A stretch of 38,980 nt of DNA from a virus: positions 1 through 38,980 of IMG/VR virus record IMGVR_UViG_3300044846_002022, one strand, 5' to 3'. Shown in pieces: positions 24,740 through 38,980 of the stretch (its first letter is position 1; each line of letters starts with the position of its first letter). The translations under genes were made by a program, and so were the position numbers. A model generated the notes under the pieces. The model ran no database searches. It saw only the letters and a list, made by a program, of their open reading frames with translations, and was not told where the DNA came from.

Positions 24740-25322
24740 TATACTTCCTCAAGGGAAATAGAGATATCCCAAAGATCGTGATTAGTTCCGCCTCTTTTAA
24801 CAACATTGTAGCTAAAATCTGAAACAAAAACTTCTAACACATCTGAATACTTATCAAGATTACTATAAGCTCCCATAGTAAAACTTTGTGGCTTATCGTA
24901 TGATAAAAACATATAAAACGATCCAGGATTGTTGCTGTACCAATCTAGAAGCTCTGCTCCACCAGCACCACCATCAGCAGTGTATTCAATTAAATCATCT
25001 ATATACTGACCACTTGCAGTAAATGATTGATTTCCACTAAATGATCTAGATGGTAGCAAGTTATAAGAAAAAGAAATATCCATCTTGTCTGCAATATGGT
25101 AAGAACGCATATGTCCATTTACCATTCTTTTTTTATTTTCAAGTCTAGTAGAGTTAAAAGATATGTCACTTCTATTATGATCAGAAAGAACTATAAAGTC
25201 TTGTCCTTCAGTTCCAGAAATTTGTGGAACACCGTTTGAAATGCCATTAGAATTATTAGAAAAAATAACTGCTTGTGGTCTATCCCATTTTTTTCTACCA
25301 CTTAGATATGAATTGCCAATCA

Positions 25323-25323
<1 letters not shown>
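24739..25323 (-). CDS. Probable distal tail protein, 194 aa
   Basis: A 194-residue protein with the pattern of siphovirus distal tail components: a beta-rich N-terminal part (DFIVLSDHNRSDISFNSTRL, then MDISFSYNLLPSR), a helix with GGAGGAELLDWYSN, and strands FYMFLSYDKPQSFTMG and LEVFVSDFSYNVVKRG ending LWDISISLEEV. The gene sits exactly between tape measure and hub protein, where distal tail genes lie, and overlaps both by one base. No family profile was run, so the assignment rests on order and secondary-structure pattern. Confidence 0.7.
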
Positions 25324-34495
<9,172 letters not shown>

Positions 34496-34496
<1 letters not shown>

Positions 34497-34861
34497 TAAC
34501 TAATCACCTCATAATCCAAGCCTTGTCCAATGCCAAAACCAGCTCTTGTAGCTGCAGCACCTTGCAATGCAAGAATGTCATTAGGATTTGATGTAGCACC
34601 TTTGCTATAGACTCTGGCTTTCATCTCTTCCCATTTATTTTCAGACGAAGAGGATTCATCTATATTAACGCCTTGAAGTGCTGCTAAAAATTTTCTATCT
34701 TCATAGTCTTGATTATTTTTAGCTTCTAGTATTGCTACCAGTTCAGGCATTGATATAGATTCCTCCATTTCAGAATAATTCTTCCAGAATCCCAAAAGAA
34801 ATATTCTTGATTCTAACTCAGCAAGATCTAGTTCGTCCCAACTAGAGCCGCTGCCAGTGCG
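34496..34861 (-). CDS. Tail assembly chaperone, -1 frame extension (gpT-like)
   Basis: This frame is read after a -1 slip at 34861-34867 and gives a 222-residue fusion spanning 34496-35163. After the slip the sequence reads PKRTGSGSSWDELDLAELES, then RIFLLGFWKN, with no stop until TAA at 34496. The acidic N-terminal region and the DYEDRKFLAALQGV stretch are typical of the T part of siphovirus G/GT chaperones, which coat the tape measure protein during tail assembly. A TTG at 34795 could open a 99-residue frame by itself but has no good ribosome site, and the upstream open frame favours the fusion. The stop overlaps the tape measure ATG by one base. Confidence 0.85.
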
Positions 34862-35163
34862 TTTGGGTCATTCAATTTAATCCCTGCAGCAACTTCAATT
34901 ACCTTGTACACAGTTGGGAGATCCATAATCTCTTCCAATTGCTCCTTAGTTGCTAACTCTGCATTGTATTGCTTCATTGCAATAACAGCACAGTTTAACA
35001 AAAGATCCATTGATTTGATATTATCTTCTGCAATTTTTGGATCACTAATCTTTTGAAACTCTTTCATAAAATCTCTCAACAAAGAAATCTTAAGTGGTTT
35101 CATAGAAATGTTAGAACCATCTAATAGTTCTACTTCTACAACTTCATATACGCTAGTTGCCAT
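34828..35163 (-). CDS. Tail assembly chaperone (gpG-like), 111 aa
   Basis: The short product of the chaperone pair. It is helical: PLKISLLRDFMKEFQKI, MDLLLNCAVIAMKQYNAE and KEQLEEIMDLPTVYKVIEVA, ending NDPNALAAALVGTN. Position between major tail protein and tape measure, and the slippery site CCCAAAC near its end, identify it. Normal termination at TAG gives this protein; slippage gives the longer fusion. GGAGGAATAA precedes the ATG, a strong ribosome site, and the gene has a separate extended -10 promoter after the terminator that follows the major tail gene. Confidence 0.88.
   Translation of the reverse strand: MATSVYEVVEVELLDGSNISMKPLKISLLRDFMKEFQKISDPKIAEDNIKSMDLLLNCAVIAMKQYNAELATKEQLEEIMDLPTVYKVIEVAAGIKLNDPNALAAALVGTN
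34861..34867 (-). promoter_or_regulatory. Programmed -1 frameshift slippery site CCCAAAC
   Basis: The heptamer C-CCA-AAC is in register with the zero-frame codons CCA and AAC of the upstream chaperone and fits the X-XXY-YYZ rule. A 7-base-pair stem (ACTAGTT with its complement, 34827-34846, loop of 6) lies 14 bases downstream and includes the zero-frame stop; it may stimulate or merely be coincidental. Confidence 0.85.
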
Positions 35164-35188
35164 TTATTCCTCCTATAGAATATACTCA

Positions 35189-35197
35189 ATTATATCA
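35189..35197 (-). promoter_or_regulatory. Extended -10 promoter candidate (TGATATAAT) for chaperone/tape measure genes
   Basis: A perfect TGn-TATAAT on the minus strand lies 25 bases before the chaperone ATG, with GGAGG between. A weak -35 (TTGTTT, 16 bases upstream) overlaps the U-tract of the terminator. It would restart transcription after the major tail gene. Confidence 0.55.
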
Positions 35198-35221
35198 TAG
35201 AAGCCTTATAAAACAAAACAA

Positions 35222-35246
35222 TGCCCACCCTTTTTGGGGGTGGGCA
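35222..35246 (-). terminator. Rho-independent terminator after the major tail gene
   Basis: A 9-base-pair GC-rich stem (TGCCCACCC pairing with GGGTGGGCA) with a 7-base loop is followed in the minus-strand transcript by TTGTTTTGTTTT. It lies 22 bases after the stop of the major tail gene. Confidence 0.88.
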
Positions 35247-35268
35247 ATGCTTATATATTTAGTTGTAC

Positions 35269-35949
35269 TTAAACAGTGCCAACGACACGATCAACGATCT
35301 TACCGTAGGAACCATTGGATGCTGGAAGCAAACGGAATGTAACTTCATACATAGAAGGTTCGTCACGCTTTGCAGAAACAGTCACATTCTCAATTGAGAG
35401 AACACGATGTCCTGTGTAAACACGCTCTACCTTGTTTGCACCAGTTGCTGCAGGATCACCAGAACCTGGACCGATAGCAATGATTGCACGTTCTACAGGT
35501 ACTTCACCTAGATCGCCAGCTGACAGATTAAGAGTTACCTCATCTGGATCTGCATCATCATAGTTATCATCTGAAGTTGCAAGTGCAACAACAAGGTTTT
35601 CAAGTGTGGCTTCAGCAAATGCTGTAACCATGCTAACCTGCATACCCTGCTTGTAAAGCTTTGCAACGTCAAGAAGCTGATCTACCTGGACCTCACCGAA
35701 GTCTGGTTGGAACTGTACTTCTAAACCGTTCATTGTGTAGCCTACATTTCTCCAGTTTGCTGTTGCTGCTTCTACAGTGTCTGCATAAGCAGTACCGTCA
35801 ACAAATGCAGGAATACCTGTAGTAGATGCACCATTAAATGAGTATACTGCAGGACTAGTGCCTGATACATGCTCCAATGGACCGCTCTTCGAAACGAAGA
35901 GTTGGGCTGCACCAACAATAATTTGATTGGAATTTCCACGAGTTGCCAT
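35269..35949 (-). CDS. Major tail protein
   Basis: A 226-residue tail tube subunit. It starts MATRGNSNQIIVGAAQLFVS and has typical tube features: WRNVGYTMNGLEVQFQPDFG then EVQVDQLLDVAKLYKQG, an internal helix and VYTGHRVLSIENVTVSAKRD ending in a strand. The segment 'GLEVQFQPDFGEVQVDQ' is like tube proteins of other long-tailed phages. The base composition is visibly less AT-rich than its neighbours, suggesting selection for high expression. GAGGTG precedes the ATG by 7 bases, and a strong terminator follows, so the gene is probably a highly expressed single-gene unit. Identity rests on position, size and fold pattern. Confidence 0.88.
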   Translation of the reverse strand: MATRGNSNQIIVGAAQLFVSKSGPLEHVSGTSPAVYSFNGASTTGIPAFVDGTAYADTVEAATANWRNVGYTMNGLEVQFQPDFGEVQVDQLLDVAKLYKQGMQVSMVTAFAEATLENLVVALATSDDNYDDADPDEVTLNLSAGDLGEVPVERAIIAIGPGSGDPAATGANKVERVYTGHRVLSIENVTVSAKRDEPSMYEVTFRLLPASNGSYGKIVDRVVGTV

Positions 35950-36008
35950 ATTTTTTCACCTCTTTTTTAGTCTTAAAATTTATGGGGAGATTGGCGTTTC
36001 CTAAGTTA

Positions 36009-36014
36009 AGTATA
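36009..36014 (-). promoter_or_regulatory. Weak -10 candidate (TATACT) before the major tail gene
   Basis: A TATACT on the minus strand lies in the 84-base gap before the major tail gene, with no TG extension and only a poor -35 (GTAAAT at 17 bases). A leader of about 50 bases would follow. Low confidence. Confidence 0.3.
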
Positions 36015-36033
36015 CCTCTAGTTTTTTATAAAT

Positions 36034-36624
36034 TTACGGTCTTTCATTAAACTGTGGAGAATGATAGTCATATTTAATAATAAGATCTCTTGTAGGGTTA
36101 TACTCCATAAAATCAGATACGTCCTGTTGATTATCTGTAAAGCCAGATTGGTATACATTTATGCAATGAAAGCTATACTGGTTCATATCAGTACCATTTA
36201 GAGTTTCTGCATAGCCTGGCAAAGTTTTAGCAAACTCATTTATATCTCTTGCTGCATCATCTTCTCTATCTAGAATATTTTGTATTAAAGCAGTAAGGTT
36301 GTAAGTTGTCTCAAACCTATCCTGCTGGAACTTGTTGACGTTCCACAGCGAGCCTCCATGGACCGTATATCTCATCTGGTCAGTCTTGATAGGATAGAAA
36401 TATTTATAGCCTCCACGGATTCTACTAAACTTATCAAATACAATATATGGTAAATCATTTTCCAAAACTTGTGATGGAAGATTGGATGCTGGTGCTGGAA
36501 AAAATGGGACTATTTCAGTGCCACCAGAACTTGGTGGATAAAGGGATGAGAATTGTGGAGCATATGTTTTAAATTGATCCCAAACATATAAGTTTATAAT
36601 TTGCTCTGGTCTGTAAACTACCAT
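36034..36624 (-). CDS. Probable tail terminator/tail completion protein, 196 aa
   Basis: A soluble beta/alpha protein of 196 residues. Tyr-rich strands are seen (YPPSSGGTEIVPFFPAPAS, then GGYKYFYPIKTDQMRYTVHG), then a helix NLTALIQNILDREDD and SFHCINVYQSGF. It is the last gene before the major tail protein, which is the normal place for the tail terminator that caps the tube, and its size fits. Start ATG is after GGGGAGG. The assignment is by gene order, not by a recognised signature. Confidence 0.6.
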   Translation of the reverse strand: MVVYRPEQIINLYVWDQFKTYAPQFSSLYPPSSGGTEIVPFFPAPASNLPSQVLENDLPYIVFDKFSRIRGGYKYFYPIKTDQMRYTVHGGSLWNVNKFQQDRFETTYNLTALIQNILDREDDAARDINEFAKTLPGYAETLNGTDMNQYSFHCINVYQSGFTDNQQDVSDFMEYNPTRDLIIKYDYHSPQFNERP

Positions 36625-37307
36625 TACATAACCTCCCCTGGAGCTTTGGCAATCCAGGAAAGTGCTGCTGCCCTTCCTGTAGCAGATCCTCCACCATTTG
36701 CACCTGATGAAAAATAGTCTTCATATGCATCTGGATTTGAAAAATAGTCATAGAATCTTATTGCAGAAAGATAAACATTTGTAAAGTAGGTTCCATAAAA
36801 CTCATTAAAGGCTTCTACAAAAGATCCTCTTGTTGCTTCTCCGCCAGGATTAGCAACATTAATTGGACCAACTCTAAAATATTCTTCACCATCAATTGTA
36901 AAAGCAAGAGCTTTTGCATTCTTTTCATTAATAGTTACTGGAATTCCTTCTTCCATAATGATAGCTTTATTATAAAATGGTTCTCCTCCATCTTGAGATG
37001 GCATATTTGATTCTAAAAACTCTGCATCTATAACTGCTGAAGTATTGTTAACTTGAAGAGACAAGTCATAAAGTCTTTCCATTGGATTTCCAACCTCTCC
37101 CCATTCATAAACATGGTGTAACATTCCAGGATGCGATCTTGCTAATCCATCAAGGTAGTCGTAAAATGCTGCAATAGAGGTAGAGCCAACTTTTTGATTT
37201 AGCAGAGCCTTATTCTTATTTAATTCAGTAACAAATCCACTTGAATATTTAACTGTGTTGTTTAATTTTTTGATTAAATCATCTGCCTTTATTCTTGAAC
37301 GAATCAT
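36624..37307 (-). CDS. Neck/head-tail joining protein, 227 aa
   Basis: The N-terminus is basic and helical (MIRSRIKADDLIKKLNNTVKYSSGFVTELNKNKALLN), like HK97 gp10-type neck or tail-completion proteins. The rest includes LDGLARSHPGMLHHVYEWG and a beta-rich centre (AIIMEEGIPVTINEKNAKAL then YFRVGPINVANPGG). The order of connector genes places it as a neck component. It overlaps the gene before and after by 4 and 1 bases. The family match is approximate. Confidence 0.65.
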   Translation of the reverse strand: MIRSRIKADDLIKKLNNTVKYSSGFVTELNKNKALLNQKVGSTSIAAFYDYLDGLARSHPGMLHHVYEWGEVGNPMERLYDLSLQVNNTSAVIDAEFLESNMPSQDGGEPFYNKAIIMEEGIPVTINEKNAKALAFTIDGEEYFRVGPINVANPGGEATRGSFVEAFNEFYGTYFTNVYLSAIRFYDYFSNPDAYEDYFSSGANGGGSATGRAAALSWIAKAPGEVM

Positions 37308-37780
37308 AATTCTTCATCCCACTTTTGATTGCCAGACCTAGAAATAAACATTCTATACATTCCAATATTATGAAACATGTCAAAAGATGGAACAATTGTT
37401 TTTATTTCATACTTTGTTTTTGTAGCACCTTGCTCATACTTAAGATTTTCTCCATTAATCCATGCTGGTTCTCCTGATGGATCTTTTATATTCGTAATTG
37501 CTATTGCAGTTATTGGATAATATTTTCCATCAGGGGATTTTCTAACATCTTCTGCAACTCTAAAAGCAATGTTTGAGCTATAGTCAAAAGTTTTATTTCT
37601 TACCTTTAGCTCTGGTGCAACCATTGCATCAACAAGTTCACTAATTGCAGAACAGTTAATTGTTCTATTAAAAACCCATCTTCTAACCATATTTCCATAG
37701 GACGATTGAGTTTCTTCTGCATAATATATGTCTGCAGTCATTGGATAAAAAATGTTATCTAATGAGGAATTAAAAAGCAT
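37304..37780 (-). CDS. Head closure/head-tail adaptor protein, 158 aa
   Basis: A beta-barrel-like connector of 158 residues: DNIFYPMTADIYYAEETQSS then MVRRWVFNRTINCSA, VRNKTFDYSSNIAFRVAEDV and YYPITAIAITNIKDP. This resembles SPP1 gp16-type head-closure proteins in size and strand pattern. It follows a 290-residue adaptor-type protein and precedes the neck gene, which is the usual order. The ATG is immediately after the previous stop. Identity is by order and shape rather than motif. Confidence 0.65.
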   Translation of the reverse strand: MLFNSSLDNIFYPMTADIYYAEETQSSYGNMVRRWVFNRTINCSAISELVDAMVAPELKVRNKTFDYSSNIAFRVAEDVRKSPDGKYYPITAIAITNIKDPSGEPAWINGENLKYEQGATKTKYEIKTIVPSFDMFHNIGMYRMFISRSGNQKWDEEL

Positions 37781-38653
37781 TTATAACACCCCAATACGGA
37801 TATTATTCTTATACTTTGTCAAGATTCTGTCAACAATAAGGTTTCCAGTTGATGCATTAAAATTCTTTGCAAACTTAATTTTAAAATCAGCATTATCAAA
37901 TGATTCAATGTACTTATTAAGATACTTCATATTATCGCTTGAAATGTCTGAGCAAAGAAGTCTTGTTGCTTCTTGAATATCTTGTGGAACTACTTTATAG
38001 CCAAAGTCTGCATCAATTACATAATCGTATCCATCAGAAAAAGCTCTAGTTAAATATCTGTCTCTCCATACTTGGGGGTATTCTGTTTTATTACTTTCTT
38101 CATATACTGGAACTATGGAAGTCTTATCTTTACTTATTGCAAAAGTTAATTCATTATTGTTTAATGTTGAATCATATAAGAGGGTTCCATTTTCGTATAC
38201 CTTGTAAAGCTTGTTAATTTTTTCATTGACCACTAGATAGTCAGACCCATTTCCAACAATCTCTTTTTCTTTTCTAGTATATCCAAATCCTTGAGAAACT
38301 TCTGAATCAATAATGTACCTTGCAATTCTTTCCATTTCTTTTACTTGAGTACTAGTTTTATTTAAATCTGTGGCAAGGGTAGATATATCAGTATATGGTC
38401 TAATAACATCAATATTTGTAGTAATAACAACTTCATCTAAATAGTCATAAACACTTGCATCAAGTAAGCCATCATAGTTTGCGTAAATTTGATTTAGTAG
38501 GAATGTTACACTTCCATTTATATCTGATTCTTCAGAAAGTACATAGACTTCTTCCGTTGAAATATCTTTATATTCAAGGGTATATTCAGAACTAGGCAAT
38601 AGTCCTGCAAAGGTAACGCTTGGTCTTTGACCATTAATTCTTAAAGCTTCCAT
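37781..38653 (-). CDS. Head-tail adaptor protein with N-terminal Ig-like domain, 290 aa
   Basis: Residues 1-80 look like an immunoglobulin/fibronectin fold (PSVTFAGLLPSSEYTLEYKD, then SVTFLLNQIYANY). Residues 90-290 are helical plus strand and contain SQGFGYTRKEKEIVG and the helix VPQDIQEATRLLCSDIS, like HK97 gp6/SPP1 gp15-type adaptors, which bind the portal. It is larger than the usual adaptor (about 100-120 aa), so a fusion of a surface domain and adaptor is likely. Overlaps the small gene upstream by one base. Confidence 0.65.
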   Translation of the reverse strand: MEALRINGQRPSVTFAGLLPSSEYTLEYKDISTEEVYVLSEESDINGSVTFLLNQIYANYDGLLDASVYDYLDEVVITTNIDVIRPYTDISTLATDLNKTSTQVKEMERIARYIIDSEVSQGFGYTRKEKEIVGNGSDYLVVNEKINKLYKVYENGTLLYDSTLNNNELTFAISKDKTSIVPVYEESNKTEYPQVWRDRYLTRAFSDGYDYVIDADFGYKVVPQDIQEATRLLCSDISSDNMKYLNKYIESFDNADFKIKFAKNFNASTGNLIVDRILTKYKNNIRIGVL

Positions 38654-38844
38654 TATTTAGCACCGAAAACTTCGGCTACCTCCTCTGGAGATGCTATTCT
38701 TATTTTTGGGAACTTGCTAACCCATATATCAGCATCTTTTTTACTTACAACATTGTATCCTCTGGCAAGTTTTCCAAGAGTTATTTCATATACGCTTGCA
38801 TTTTCTACAAACAAACAAACTAAATCTTTTTTAACTTTTTCCAT
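38653..38844 (-). CDS. Small protein at start of connector operon, 63 aa
   Basis: A short alpha/beta protein: LVCLFVENASVYEITLGKLARG, then IWVSKFPKIRIASPEEVAEVFG. It has a strand-strand-helix pattern and no cysteine pair. Its C-terminus (RIASPEEVAEVFGAK) resembles short head-associated proteins found next to capsid genes in many siphoviruses, but I cannot name it. A TGATATAAT lies 14 bases before the ATG and no Shine-Dalgarno is clear, so it may be expressed from a very short leader. Confidence 0.65.
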   Translation of the reverse strand: MEKVKKDLVCLFVENASVYEITLGKLARGYNVVSKKDADIWVSKFPKIRIASPEEVAEVFGAK

Positions 38845-38858
38845 AATACATCTATCTT

Positions 38859-38867
38859 ATTATATCA
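38859..38867 (-). promoter_or_regulatory. Extended -10 promoter candidate (TGATATAAT) for connector genes
   Basis: A perfect TGn-TATAAT on the minus strand lies 14 bases before the ATG at 38844 and just after the capsid-gene terminator. The -35 region is not conserved. Confidence 0.55.
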
Positions 38868-38882
38868 TTCATAAATAGATGA

Positions 38883-38908
38883 AGGGGAGACAAATTAATG
38901 CCTCCCCT
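38883..38908 (-). terminator. Terminator after the capsid gene
   Basis: A 7-base-pair stem (AGGGGAG pairs with CTCCCCT), extendable past one mismatch, with a 12-base loop lies 16 bases after the capsid stop. It is followed by TTCATCTATTTATG in the transcript, a broken U-tract. Moderate strength. Confidence 0.65.
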
Positions 38909-38924
38909 CCAAAATTGACTATAA

Positions 38925-38980
38925 TTAGTCTTGCATGAATGCTACTGCATCAGTTTCTTCAACTGCTACACCAAAGCGTA
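38925..38980 (-). CDS. Probable major capsid protein, C-terminal 17 codons only
   Basis: A minus-strand frame enters from the right edge and stops at TAA (38925). The visible residues are RFGVAVEETDAVAFMQD. A hydrophobic strand then an acidic end of this form is typical of HK97-fold major capsid C-termini, and a terminator followed by connector genes fits that position. Too little is visible to be sure. Confidence 0.6.
   Translation of the reverse strand, partial: RFGVAVEETDAVAFMQD

Overview
The window is a stretch of an AT-rich tailed dsDNA bacteriophage genome (Caudoviricetes). It encodes terminase, a head-tail connector series, a major tail protein, frameshifted tail assembly chaperones, a 3057-residue tape measure protein and a baseplate/fibre set, so a long non-contractile (siphovirus-like) tail is most likely. 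No sheath gene is visible. Every supported gene lies on the minus strand, tightly packed with 1-26 base overlaps, as expected for long phage operons. The host cannot be fixed from sequence alone. A DnaE-type replicative polymerase with an intact PHP site, frequent GTG/TTG starts and several near-leaderless starts would fit an AT-rich actinobacterial (for example freshwater) host, but this is only a weak inference.

Read in the direction of transcription (right to left): the C-terminal end of the probable major capsid protein and a terminator (38.9 kb); five connector/neck/tail-completion genes (38.8-36.0 kb); major tail protein and terminator (35.9-35.2 kb); tail assembly chaperones joined by a -1 frameshift (35.2-34.5 kb); tape measure protein (34.5-25.3 kb); distal tail, baseplate hub and fibre-type proteins (25.3-17.1 kb); a MerR-like DNA-binding protein and small proteins (17.1-16.0 kb); then replication: DnaB-type helicase, primase, gp32-like SSB on its own promoter/terminator unit, and DNA polymerase III alpha (16.0-9.6 kb). 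Next come MazG, RecA and a recombination-nuclease cluster (Hjc-like, Cas4/RecB-like, RuvC-like) with tiny zinc and HTH proteins (9.6-5.7 kb), an Nmad1-like protein, terminase small and large subunits (5.1-2.8 kb), and an accessory pair: dTDP-glucose 4,6-dehydratase and a GMP reductase/IMP dehydrogenase family enzyme (2.8-0.8 kb). The window ends with two small genes, the last cut by the left edge. Portal, protease, most of capsid, lysis genes and any integrase are outside the window. If the genome is circular or circularly permuted, the left edge would lead through portal and protease to the capsid gene at the right edge.

The most unusual signals are: (1) a kinase-fold-like signature (Lys, Glu, D-x4-N, VDPG) embedded in the tape measure protein between repeated linker cassettes; (2) a 34-residue module shared, at 20/34 identities, by the tape measure C-terminus and the baseplate hub protein; (3) a canonical CCCAAAC -1 slippery site with an open -1 frame; (4) a repeated extended -10 promoter (TGATATAAT) in intergenic gaps, and a separate strong promoter, 5' hairpin and terminator around the SSB gene; (5) a complete nine-ligand PHP metal site in the polymerase.
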